Part shown: in pieces, positions 1-5,846 of the stretch
Numbering within the stretch: position 1 is the first letter of the stretch
Layout of the letters: every line of letters starts with the position of its first letter
NCBI GenBank assembly: GCA_007127575.1
Contig: SKZC01000247.1
Span: 1-7,563 of the forward strand
Origin: Gemmatimonadota bacterium
GTDB taxonomy: Bacteria; Gemmatimonadota; Gemmatimonadetes; Longimicrobiales; Gaopeijiaceae
Direction of reading: 5' to 3'
Length of the DNA stretch: 7,563 nucleotides
The notes under the pieces: model-generated
Database searches by the model: none
Seen by the model: the letters and a program-made list of their open reading frames with translations, nothing else
What the model was told of the DNA's origin: nothing
Position numbers and translations under genes: made by a program

Positions 1-599
1 CATTGGACGAGGCGGTGGGTGGCGCTGTCCTCCAGGGCCCGGGGCTCCGAAGAGTGGCCGGGAGTGCCGGCGAACCGTCCTCGAACCGACAGGTATCCCC
101 GGTGGCGGGTCACCGGTCGGCACCCGGTGGGCTCGCAGACCACTACCCGGTGGAAGCGACCGGCACCCCCGCCGTCCACGAAGGCCTCCACGCAGCACCC
201 CTCCGCTCCCTCTTCGTCCGTGGTGAAGAGTAGGGCCAGGGGCAGTTCGTCCTGCTGGGAGAGGGTGAGGAGAGCCGCGCCGGCCCCTTTCACGTCGCAG
301 GCTCCCAGTCCCCACGCCCGCTCCTCCCCCACCGTAAGCTTCAGTGGAGGGACGCTCCAATCCCCCGACGCAGGGACGGTGTCCAGGTGGCAATTGAAGA
401 GGGTTCGGGGGGTTCCCCGCACCGCCAGAATGGTGATCCGACCCTTCCCGTGGTCCGTGACTTCCAGCTCGAAACCGGCTCCCAGGGCTTCCCTCAGGTA
501 TCGAAAGAGGGGGTGCTCCAGGGTCAAGTCACGAGGCGGGTTTTGGGTGTCGAAGCCCACCAGGTGTTCCAGGTGCTCCAGTGTGCGCTCCAGCCTCAC
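1..599 (-). CDS. argE: N-acetylcitrulline/N-acetylornithine deacetylase (M20 peptidase family), C-terminus cut by window edge
   Basis: Zinc-dependent amidase that removes the acetyl group. With an acetylornithine-type carbamoyltransferase in the same operon, its likely substrate is N-acetyl-L-citrulline, giving citrulline for ArgG. I translated 199 codons on the minus strand. The M20 catalytic residues are in order: metal ligand His71 and Asp73 in NCHLDTVP, bridging Asp102 in GACDVKG, general base Glu129 and ligand Glu130 in TTDEE, Glu156 in CEPTG, and the PGHSS motif at 180-184. The N-terminal stretch GFDTQNPPR (15-23) resembles my recollection of the Xanthomonas N-acetylcitrulline deacetylase. 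The start is GTG at 599-597, overlapping the argG stop as GTGA, with a GGAGGGG-like ribosome site inside the argG end. The C-terminal half, including the last metal ligand, lies outside the window. Family is certain; the choice of acetylcitrulline over acetylornithine is inferred from context. Confidence 0.9.
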   Translation of the reverse strand, partial: MRLERTLEHLEHLVGFDTQNPPRDLTLEHPLFRYLREALGAGFELEVTDHGKGRITILAVRGTPRTLFNCHLDTVPASGDWSVPPLKLTVGEERAWGLGACDVKGAGAALLTLSQQDELPLALLFTTDEEGAEGCCVEAFVDGGGAGRFHRVVVCEPTGCRPVTRHRGYLSVRGRFAGTPGHSSEPRALEDSATHRLVQ

Positions 600-1801
600 C
601 GGCTCCCCTCCCTCCGGATGCGGGCCGCCAGGGTAGAGCTCTGTCCCACGAGCTTCACGAAGCCCTCCGCTTCCTGCGCGGACCAGGCCGCGGACTGGGC
701 GTAGACGGAGTCGGGGTCCGTGAGGATGTAGGGTGACTCCACCGACACCGCTTCCACCGCTCCCCCCTCCGTGCGAAGCGTCACCTCGCCGGTCACCGCG
801 CTTTGCGAGCTCTCCAGGTACGCCTCCAGGTCCCGCTTGTGGGGCTCGAAGAAGAAGCCGGTGTAGACCAGCTCTGCCCAACGGTGGGCGATGATGTGAC
901 GGAACTGGTTCTGAAAACGGGTGTTCACCGCCTCCTCCAGGGCACCGTGGGCCCGCATCAGCGCCTCCACCCCGGGGCATTCGAAGACGATCCGGCCCTT
1001 GATCCCGATGGAGACGTCGCCGGTATAGATGTGGCGTCCCACCCCGTACCGGGCGAAGCTTTCGTTCAGCCGGGCGAGGATCTCGGGGCCGGGTGTGGGT
1101 TCACCATCCAGCTCCACGGCCCGACCTTCCTGGAAGCCCACCTGGATTTCCAGCGGCTCCTCCGGCCACTCGGATCTGGGCCGACACCAGACCCGGGTAT
1201 CCTCCGACGGGGCGGCGAACTCGTCCACCTCGCCACCCGAGAGGGTGACCCCCAGGAGGTTTTCGTTGATGGAGTACCGACTTGCCGATTCGGGCACCGA
1301 GATCCCGGCCTCCGCCATCCGCTCCATCTCGTAGCTCCGGACGTCCCGGCCTTGCCGCTGAAGGTCCCGGATGGGGGCGTGGATGACGTAGTCTCCCAGG
1401 CTTCGGACGGACTGGTCGAACCGAAGTTGGTCGTTCCCCATACCGGTGCAGCCGTGGGCGAAATGTCGGGTCCCCAGCTCCTGGCAGAGCTGGAGACAGC
1501 GGCGCACGATGACGTAGCGGTCCGAGCACAGCATGGGATACTGGTCCAACATGCGGGCCCCGGATTGGACCAGCGGGACGACGAACTCGTCCCAGAGCTC
1601 CTGGGATCCGTCCACTTCGTGGAACCTCTTCGCTCCCAGCTCCAACGCCCTGGACCGGATCCATTCCCGACCTTCCGCGTCCACACCGCCGGTGTCCACG
1701 AAGACGGCGTGGACGTCGAAGCCGGCTTCCTGGAGCGCCAGCACGCAGTAGCTGGTGTCCAGGCCTCCGGAGAAGGCCAGCACCACGGGTTCCCGGGTCA
1801 T
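596..1801 (-). CDS. argG: Argininosuccinate synthase
   Basis: Cytoplasmic enzyme that joins citrulline and aspartate with ATP to give argininosuccinate, the penultimate step of arginine synthesis. The 401-residue length fits the family. The N-terminal ATP-pyrophosphatase P-loop SGGLDTS is at 11-17. The citrulline/aspartate-binding stretch GCTGMGNDQLRFD is at 117-129; many homologues have Lys where this one has Met121. The segments YSINENLLG and YTGDVSIGIKGRIVFE are also typical. ATG at 1801-1799 shares ATGA with the argF' stop and has a strong ribosome site within the argF' 3' end, so translation is probably coupled. The stop overlaps the argE start. It sits between the carbamoyltransferase and the deacetylase, and its product feeds argininosuccinate lyase (argH), which is not in this window. 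Identification is very secure. Confidence 0.97.
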   Translation of the reverse strand: MTREPVVLAFSGGLDTSYCVLALQEAGFDVHAVFVDTGGVDAEGREWIRSRALELGAKRFHEVDGSQELWDEFVVPLVQSGARMLDQYPMLCSDRYVIVRRCLQLCQELGTRHFAHGCTGMGNDQLRFDQSVRSLGDYVIHAPIRDLQRQGRDVRSYEMERMAEAGISVPESASRYSINENLLGVTLSGGEVDEFAAPSEDTRVWCRPRSEWPEEPLEIQVGFQEGRAVELDGEPTPGPEILARLNESFARYGVGRHIYTGDVSIGIKGRIVFECPGVEALMRAHGALEEAVNTRFQNQFRHIIAHRWAELVYTGFFFEPHKRDLEAYLESSQSAVTGEVTLRTEGGAVEAVSVESPYILTDPDSVYAQSAAWSAQEAEGFVKLVGQSSTLAARIRREGSR

Positions 1802-2802
1802 GATCCTCCTCCCATGAGTTCCAACATGAGCGCCTTCTGGACGTGGAGCCGGTTCTCCGCCTCATCCACCGCCACACACGCTGGGGAATCCATGACGCCG
1901 TCCGTGGCCTTCACGTTCCGGCGCAGCGGGAGACAATGGCTGAAGTGGGCCCCCCGGGTAAGAGACATTTTTTCCTCGTCTACGATGAAGTGTCGAAACG
2001 GCTCCCGGAGGCGGGCCTCCTCGTCGGGACGGCCGTACAGGGGGAGAGCTCCCCAGCTCTTGGCGTAGACCCAGTCCGCGTCCCGGTACCCCTCTTCCAG
2101 GTCCGTAGTGACGGAGAAGTCGCCCCCTGACTCTTTCGCCTGCCGCTTTGCGGTTTCCAGGTAGTACGGGTCCAGGTGGTACGCTTCGTCGGGAATGAGG
2201 AGGGTGACCTGCATTCCGAAGCGGGTCCCCATGAGGATGCCCGAGTTCGCCACAGCCGTGTTCAGGGGCCGGGGGTGCCAGGTCCATGTGACCAGGAGCT
2301 TTCGGCCGTCTGGTGCGCCCAGGTGATCTTGTATCGTTCGCATGAAGGCCAGCTCCTGACACGGATGGACGATGGTCTCCATGTTCACCACCGGTACCTC
2401 CGCATACCGAGTGAGGGCGGAGAGCACCCGGTCTTCCCGATCCACTTCCCAGTCCTGGAAGAGGGGAAAGGCCCGGAGCCCGATGAGATCGGTGTAACGG
2501 GAGAGGACACGCGCGACTTCGGCGATGTGTTCCTCCTCCTCTCCGTCCATCACTGCTCCCTCCTTGAACTCGATCCCCCACGCTCCCTTCCCCGGCTCCA
2601 GGACCACTGCGTGTCCTCCCATCTGGAAGATTCCCGTCTCGAAGGAGGTCCGGGTGCGGAGCGAGGGGTTGAGGAAGAGGAGAGCGATGGTCTTTCCTTC
2701 CAAGGCCCGAGAGACGGGCGCGGAGCGGAGCCGGTGCGCCGAGTCCAGGATCCCCTGAAGCTCGGAGCGGGTCCAATCCACGGTGCTGACGAAGTGGCGC
2801 AT
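1798..2802 (-). CDS. argF': N-acetylornithine carbamoyltransferase (AOTCase)
   Basis: Transfers the carbamoyl group from carbamoyl phosphate to an acylated ornithine, here most likely N-acetyl-L-ornithine, in the cytoplasm. It has 334 residues from the chosen ATG. Phosphate-site motif NPSLRTRTSF is at 45-54, HPCQE at 146-150 and HCLPLRRN at 289-296. Lys298 in RRNVKAT corresponds to the carboxylated Lys302 of the Xanthomonas enzyme. Glu90 in the EEEEHIAEV stretch aligns with Xanthomonas Glu92; the Bacteroides succinylornithine enzyme has Pro there, so acetylornithine is the predicted substrate (alignment from memory). I chose ATG at 2802-2800 because GGAG lies 9 bases upstream and the protein then begins like the Xanthomonas homologue. 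An in-frame GTG at 2817 would add five residues but has no ribosome site. An arginine-codon leader and intrinsic terminator lie just upstream. Confidence 0.94.
   Translation of the reverse strand: MRHFVSTVDWTRSELQGILDSAHRLRSAPVSRALEGKTIALLFLNPSLRTRTSFETGIFQMGGHAVVLEPGKGAWGIEFKEGAVMDGEEEEHIAEVARVLSRYTDLIGLRAFPLFQDWEVDREDRVLSALTRYAEVPVVNMETIVHPCQELAFMRTIQDHLGAPDGRKLLVTWTWHPRPLNTAVANSGILMGTRFGMQVTLLIPDEAYHLDPYYLETAKRQAKESGGDFSVTTDLEEGYRDADWVYAKSWGALPLYGRPDEEARLREPFRHFIVDEEKMSLTRGAHFSHCLPLRRNVKATDGVMDSPACVAVDEAENRLHVQKALMLELMGGGS
1804..1813 (-). promoter_or_regulatory. Strong ribosome binding site of argG encoded in the argF' C-terminus
   Basis: The minus strand reads GGGAGGAGGATC directly before the argG ATG. 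The same bases encode the last argF' residues, Met-Gly-Gly-Gly-Ser. The GGAGG core is about 6 bases from the ATG, and the two genes share ATGA, an arrangement typical of translational coupling. Confidence 0.85.
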
Positions 2803-2811
2803 GAACGGGTT

Positions 2812-2815
2812 CTCC
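2812..2815 (-). promoter_or_regulatory. Ribosome binding site deciding the argF' start
   Basis: GGAG on the minus strand lies 9 bases before ATG 2802-2800. The alternative GTG at 2817 is preceded by TTTTCGCCAAA, which has no Shine-Dalgarno match. This favours the ATG. Confidence 0.6.
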
Positions 2816-2824
2816 ACTTTGGCG

Positions 2825-2859
2825 AAAACGAAAAGACCCCAGCCACCAGGCTGGGGTCT
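2825..2859 (-). terminator. Intrinsic terminator in the argF' leader (attenuator segments 3 and 4)
   Basis: On the minus strand a perfect 11-bp stem AGACCCCAGCC / GGCTGGGGTCT (2859-2849 with 2844-2834) closes a 4-base loop TGGT. It is followed by TTTCGTTTTCG (2833-2823). On the plus strand the stem is followed by CAGAAAGCTC, so it is directional and acts on minus-strand transcription. It lies between the Arg-rich leader ORF and argF', about 30 bases before the argF' ATG, so it would stop transcription before the structural genes unless prevented. Its 5' arm can alternatively pair with bases inside the leader ORF. Confidence 0.9.
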
Positions 2860-2928
2860 CAGAAAGCTCGATGTCGTGACGCTGCGTCAGGCCACACCCC
2901 AACCCGGAATGGAAGGTGGACGACGACG
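2825..2928 (-). promoter_or_regulatory. Arginine transcription attenuator (segments 1-4)
   Basis: Four segments can be read on the minus strand. Segment 1, CCACCTTCC (2919-2911), begins immediately after the last CGT codon. It can pair with GGGGTGTGG (2900-2892), with one mismatch and two G-U pairs. Segment 2, GGTTGGGGT (2904-2896), overlaps that arm and can instead pair over all 9 bases (one G-U) with segment 3, ACCCCAGCC (2857-2849), which is the 5' arm of the terminator. Segment 4 is the 3' arm (2844-2834). A ribosome stalled on the CGT codons would cover segment 1, release 2:3 pairing and prevent termination. A ribosome at the UGA would cover segment 2 and let 3:4 terminate. Pairings are seen in the sequence; the mechanism is inferred by analogy with trp/his attenuators. 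Confidence 0.72.
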
Positions 2929-2979
2929 TCGGGCCCGGGTAACGTCGACGATCCGGGCCCGGAACGCCTCAGGGGCCAT
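2887..2979 (-). CDS. Arginine-rich leader peptide of the argF'-argG-argE operon (start uncertain)
   Basis: A short ORF ending at TGA 2889-2887 encodes 30 residues from ATG 2979: MAPEAFRARIVDV, then TRARRRRPPSIPGWGVA. Seven of the 30 are Arg, and the run CGG GCC CGA CGT CGT CGT occupies 2937-2920, 30 bases before the stop. Longer versions start at ATG 3018 (43 residues) or GTG 3084 (65 residues). None of the three has a clear Shine-Dalgarno, so a leaderless or weakly initiated start is possible. The ORF lies upstream of the intrinsic terminator before argF'. I infer that it is translated as a sensor of charged Arg-tRNA; the peptide itself probably has no other function. The reading frame and Arg cluster are directly visible. 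Translation is inferred, and a chance ORF in GC-rich DNA remains the alternative. Confidence 0.65.
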   Translation of the reverse strand: MAPEAFRARIVDVTRARRRRPPSIPGWGVA

Positions 2980-3240
2980 GAACGTGCCCAGGTTGGGCGG
3001 CTTCGGGTACGCAAACATGGAACGGAATCTTGCGCCGGTCCCGAAGCGGCGCAAGGGGACGTCTGCGGGCCGTAGCGAGCCCACTATGGGTCAAACTGTC
3101 CCACTCCCTCGGTCCGCCTTCGCCGGGAACCGCACCCTGCTTCCGTCTTGGAAGAGGCATGAGTCTTGCCCGGGAGCCGGCGCAAAGCCTCCCGGGTCGC
3201 GGTCCGGGGGGGACCCGCATCTTACCGGGGAGCCCGGTCC
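2980..3240. other. Divergent intergenic/leader region between the arginine operon and the oxidase operon
   Basis: No convincing gene beyond the leader ORF extension was found. The region must contain the minus-strand arginine promoter and the plus-strand oxidase promoter. A weak minus-strand -10 candidate CATAGT is at 3088-3083, with no good -35 at the usual distance. A weak TTGCGC/CAAGAT pair lies just upstream of ATG 3018 (minus). On the plus strand an 8-bp inverted repeat CCCGGGAG / CTCCCGGG (3169-3176, 3189-3196) and a second imperfect GC-rich hairpin around 3198-3218 precede the first oxidase gene. Neither has a T-tract. No ArgR-like AT-rich palindrome was seen. Confidence 0.4.
3029..3055. 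repeat. Perfect 9-bp inverted repeat, possible operator
   Basis: CTTGCGCCG (3029-3037) and CGGCGCAAG (3047-3055) are exact reverse complements separated by 9 bases. Neither side is followed by a T-tract, so it is not an intrinsic terminator. The arms lie where a minus-strand promoter for a leader starting at ATG 3018 would sit. It could be a protein operator or a 5' RNA hairpin of the arginine leader; no known regulator motif was recognised. Confidence 0.5.
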
Positions 3241-3480
3241 ATGGCCAAGAACGACATCTCGACTCTTCACCTCTTCATGGCGCTGGCCGGATTCTTCATC
3301 GTCGGGTCCGGGATGACCTTCGTCATCTGGCACACCCTCAGCGATTTCCTGGCCGGACGGCCCGTGGAGGGTGGACGCTACCTCCTGGCCCTGGCGCTCA
3401 GCGGCCTGTTCGTGGCGCTGGTCTGGCTCCTGGCCCACTACGTACAGCGGGTGATCTTCCGGAGTGAACCCAATGAGTGA
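3241..3480 (+). CDS. Uncharacterised two-helix membrane protein, first gene of the ba3 oxidase operon
   Basis: A 79-residue protein that I do not recognise. Two hydrophobic helices are predicted by eye at about residues 9-30 (HLFMALAGFFIVGSG region) and 47-68 (YLLALALSGLFVALVWLLAH), with a short polar loop FLAGRPVEGGR between them and a basic/polar tail QRVIFRSEPNE. I chose ATG 3241 because GGGGAG lies 8 bases upstream; the in-frame ATG at 3166 would add 25 residues of non-hydrophobic, low-quality sequence. The 3' end overlaps the subunit IIa gene by 8 bases, so it is almost certainly cotranscribed with the oxidase. It may be an accessory or assembly subunit. It carries no obvious metal or heme ligand set: His10, His31 and His66 are the only histidines. 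Confidence 0.75.
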   Translation: MAKNDISTLHLFMALAGFFIVGSGMTFVIWHTLSDFLAGRPVEGGRYLLALALSGLFVALVWLLAHYVQRVIFRSEPNE

Positions 3481-3631
3481 TCCTCATCCCAGGGAAGACG
3501 GGAACAGCGATGTCGGAGGAGAAGGGGAGGAAGTGCCCCCCCCTGTGGGCACACTCTTTCTCCTCATGCTCTTCCTCATGCTCATGGCGGGGATGTGGGT
3601 GGCCATCTACGTCGACTTTCTCGGGAGATAG
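3473..3631 (+). CDS. cbaD: ba3-type cytochrome c oxidase subunit IIa (small membrane subunit)
   Basis: A 52-residue protein with a polar acidic N-terminus (residues 1-24) and one transmembrane helix at about 25-47: PVGTLFLLMLFLMLMAG, then MWVAIYVDFLGR. The Pro-x-Gly start of the helix and the GxW/Y-aromatic end resemble Thermus subunit IIa, which has 34 residues. The position directly before subunit II matches the Thermus cbaD-cbaB-cbaA order. In ba3 enzymes this helix packs where the first helix of a normal subunit II would be. ATG 3473 has GGAG 8 bases upstream, and the gene starts inside the preceding one (8-base overlap). TAG 3629 is 6 bases before the subunit II start. Called from size, topology and context, so fairly but not absolutely sure. 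Confidence 0.8.
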   Translation: MSDPHPREDGNSDVGGEGEEVPPPVGTLFLLMLFLMLMAGMWVAIYVDFLGR

Positions 3632-3637
3632 AACGGG

Positions 3638-4105
3638 ATGACCGTCGAACGGATCGAAAAGGTCTTCCTCATCCTCGCAGGGGCCATGCTTGTGGTGTTT
3701 CTGTTGGCCCTCTTTTACTCGGCCTTCGGGATGGGCATGCATTTGCCGGACCGGGAAGGAGAGATTGTGCCTACGGAGGTGCGAAACACCCCGCCCTTCG
3801 ACAACCCCGGGGTCCGGGAGGTGGAGCCCGGACGCTACGAGGTGGTGGTGCTGGGTCGGGCCTGGGCTTTCGAGCCCGACGAGATCCGGGTGCCCGCCGG
3901 TGCCGAGATCGACTTTATCTCCACGGCCACCGACGTGATCCACGGATTCCACGTGGAGGGCACCCGGATGAACGCCATGCTCATTCCGGGACAGATCACC
4001 CGGATGACCTACGTCTTCGACGAGCCCGGAGAACACCTCATCATCTGTCATGAGTTCTGCGGGCTCGGTCACCACCTCATGTACGGGAGGGTGATCGTCG
4101 AATGA
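3638..4105 (+). CDS. cbaB: ba3-type cytochrome c oxidase subunit II (CuA domain)
   Basis: Accepts electrons from cytochrome c at the binuclear CuA centre and passes them to subunit I; a membrane-anchored periplasmic domain. It has 155 residues. A single N-terminal helix (about 9-31) is followed by a cupredoxin fold. The CuA ligands can all be seen: His102 in DVIHGFHVEGT, then Cys137, Glu139, Cys141, His145 and Met148 in CHEFCGLGHHLM. Thermus ba3 has Gln at the Glu139 position, whereas Glu is usual in A-type oxidases. Glu7 in IEK aligns with Glu15 of the Thermus protein, which lies at the entrance to the K proton path. Having only one helix explains the need for subunit IIa upstream. ATG 3638 has GGGAG 10 bases upstream. 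The stop overlaps the subunit I start as ATGA. Confidence 0.95.
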   Translation: MTVERIEKVFLILAGAMLVVFLLALFYSAFGMGMHLPDREGEIVPTEVRNTPPFDNPGVREVEPGRYEVVVLGRAWAFEPDEIRVPAGAEIDFISTATDVIHGFHVEGTRMNAMLIPGQITRMTYVFDEPGEHLIICHEFCGLGHHLMYGRVIVE

Positions 4106-5775
4106 ACACATCCACGTCGGTGGTTCAGAGGCCCGAAGGGTTTCGACTCCCGGAAGGTCAGCTTCGTGTGATCCGTTGGATGGTTTACCTGGGCTTCTTC
4201 GCCCTGGCCATCGGGATCGTGAACGGGCTGGGACAGGCCCTGAACTACGCCCGGGTGGACATCCTGCAGTACTTCCCGGGGATGCGGAACTACTACCAGG
4301 GCCTCACCGTGCATGGCGTCGTCAACGCCATCGTCTTCATCTTTGCCTTCGCCAACGGGTTTCTCGCCCTCACCACCGCCCGGGCCCTGGACCGACCTCT
4401 GAAGACGGGGCTTCTCTGGGCCAGCTTCGGGGCCATGGTGGCCGGCTTCCTCCTGGCCGGATTCGCCATGGGCTCGGGCCAGGCCAGTGTCCTGTACACC
4501 TTCTACCCCCCACTTCAGGCCCACTGGAGCTTCTACCTGGGGTTGGCCCTACTGGTGGTGAGCACGTGGATCCTGGCGGTGACCCTCTTCCTGGGACTCG
4601 CCGCGTGGCGAAAGGAGCATCCCGGGGCCCGCATTCCCCTCATGGCGTTCATCTCCGTGGCCACGTACGCCATGTGGGTGCTCGCTTCCCTGGGAATCGC
4701 CGTGGAGGTGGTGGGTCTCCTCCTTCCATGGTCCCTGGGTCTCATGGACCATTCGGACCCACTCCTGAGTCGGTCCCTCTTCTGGTATTCGGGACACGCC
4801 CTCGTCTATTTCTGGCTCCTTCCCGCTTACCTGTCGTGGTACATCATGGTACCCAAGCACGCCGACGGGAAGCTCTTCAGCGACAGCCTCACCCGGGTCG
4901 TCTTCCTCATGTTCCTGGCGCTGTCCATCCCCACCGGGTTCCACCACCAGTATACGGACCCGGGGATCGGCACCGGGATGAAGGCGCTCCACGCCTTCCT
5001 CACCTTCGGCGTATTCTTTCCCAGCATGGTCACCGCCTTCTCCGTAATGTACGCCCTGGAGATCGGGGGTCGGCGGCGGGGGGGCACCGGGCTCGTGGAC
5101 TGGTTTTTCAAGCTGGACTGGAAGAACCCGGCTCTGGTGGCGCAGCTCCTGGCCATGCTCACCTTCACGTTGGGGGGGATCACGGGCCTCATCAACGCCA
5201 GCTACAACCTGAACCAGGTGGTGCACAACACCACATGGATCCCGGGCCATTTCCACATGACCGTGGGCTCCGCCGTCACCCTCTCCTTCATGGGAATCGC
5301 CTACTGGCTCGTTCCCTACCTCACCCAGCGGCGGCTGGTGGGGCAGGGGATGGCGCTGGTCTCATCGTGGGTGTACACCGCCGGCGTCTTGATCATGGCC
5401 AGGGGCCTCATTAGCGGAGGGCTGGACGGGATGCCGCGAAGGACCCTGGTCATGGAGGCCCCATACGAGAAGCCGAGCTGGGAGTTGGCGGGAATGCTCT
5501 CAGGGTTCGGGGGCACCCTCATGTTCGTTGGCAGCGCACTCTTCTTCGCAGTCCTGGCGGGGACGATCCTCATGGGGCGGAAGGTGGAGGAGCCCATGGA
5601 CCTCCCCTTCACGGAGACCGTCCGCGGGCCTGCGGATCATGGGTGGGAGGTGCACTTGGACCGGTTCCGTTACTGGATCGTGGCCACCATCATCCTCATC
5701 GTCATCGCCTACGGCCCGTTCCTGGCTCAGTACCTGCCCGGGCACTTCACCTCGCCTCCATACCGCTTCTTCTGA
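4102..5775 (+). CDS. cbaA: ba3-type (B-family) heme-copper cytochrome c oxidase subunit I
   Basis: Catalytic subunit that reduces O2 to water and pumps protons. Its 557 residues form many transmembrane helices. Ligands match Thermus ba3 with a one-residue offset: low-spin heme His71 and His385, high-spin heme His383 (PGHFHM), CuB His232, His281 and His282 (GFHHQYTDPG), and the crosslink tyrosine Tyr236. The K-path residues Tyr243, Tyr247, Ser260, Ser308 and Thr311 are also present, and the A-type D-channel motif was not seen, as expected for this family. The crosslink motif reads His-Ala-Leu-Val-Tyr, where Thermus has His-Pro-Ile-Val-Tyr. ATG 4102 overlaps the subunit II stop by 4 bases. No subunit III or heme-synthesis gene follows within the window. 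High-affinity B-family oxidases often serve at low oxygen. Confidence 0.97.
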   Translation: MNTSTSVVQRPEGFRLPEGQLRVIRWMVYLGFFALAIGIVNGLGQALNYARVDILQYFPGMRNYYQGLTVHGVVNAIVFIFAFANGFLALTTARALDRPLKTGLLWASFGAMVAGFLLAGFAMGSGQASVLYTFYPPLQAHWSFYLGLALLVVSTWILAVTLFLGLAAWRKEHPGARIPLMAFISVATYAMWVLASLGIAVEVVGLLLPWSLGLMDHSDPLLSRSLFWYSGHALVYFWLLPAYLSWYIMVPKHADGKLFSDSLTRVVFLMFLALSIPTGFHHQYTDPGIGTGMKALHAFLTFGVFFPSMVTAFSVMYALEIGGRRRGGTGLVDWFFKLDWKNPALVAQLLAMLTFTLGGITGLINASYNLNQVVHNTTWIPGHFHMTVGSAVTLSFMGIAYWLVPYLTQRRLVGQGMALVSSWVYTAGVLIMARGLISGGLDGMPRRTLVMEAPYEKPSWELAGMLSGFGGTLMFVGSALFFAVLAGTILMGRKVEEPMDLPFTETVRGPADHGWEVHLDRFRYWIVATIILIVIAYGPFLAQYLPGHFTSPPYRFF

Positions 5776-5802
5776 GGCCCTCGTCCCGGGGGTTCGGGCC
5801 TC
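5774..5802 (+). other. GC-rich hairpin directly after the oxidase operon
   Basis: GAGGCCC (5774-5780, overlapping the cbaA stop) pairs perfectly with GGGCCTC (5796-5802) around a 15-base loop. It is followed by CGGTGACGG with no T-run, so it is not a standard intrinsic terminator. It may still protect the 3' end of the mRNA or mark a factor-dependent end. Confidence 0.4.
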
Positions 5803-5846
5803 CGGTGACGGAAGGGGCACCCGGACCGATAGGGAGAGCCGGTGAA

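Noticed and set aside
803..2068. 421-codon open frame on the plus strand
   Set aside because: It lies antisense to argG and argF', whose products are unmistakable. GC-rich codon bias keeps the opposite frame open, and the translation has no recognisable family.
2803..2817. GTG start for argF' adding MENPF
   Set aside because: No ribosome site precedes the GTG, while the codons of this extension contain the GGAG that serves the ATG at 2802.
2834..2859. Hairpin read as a plus-strand terminator or bidirectional terminator
   Set aside because: On the plus strand the stem is followed by CAGAAAGCTC with no T-run, and no plus-strand gene ends there.
3166..3240. 25-residue N-terminal extension of the two-helix protein
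   Set aside because: ATG 3241 has a clear GGGGAG at the right distance. The extension is basic/polar low-complexity sequence overlapping GC-rich hairpins.
5774..5802. Intrinsic terminator of the oxidase operon
   Set aside because: The 7-bp stem is good, but no T-run follows.
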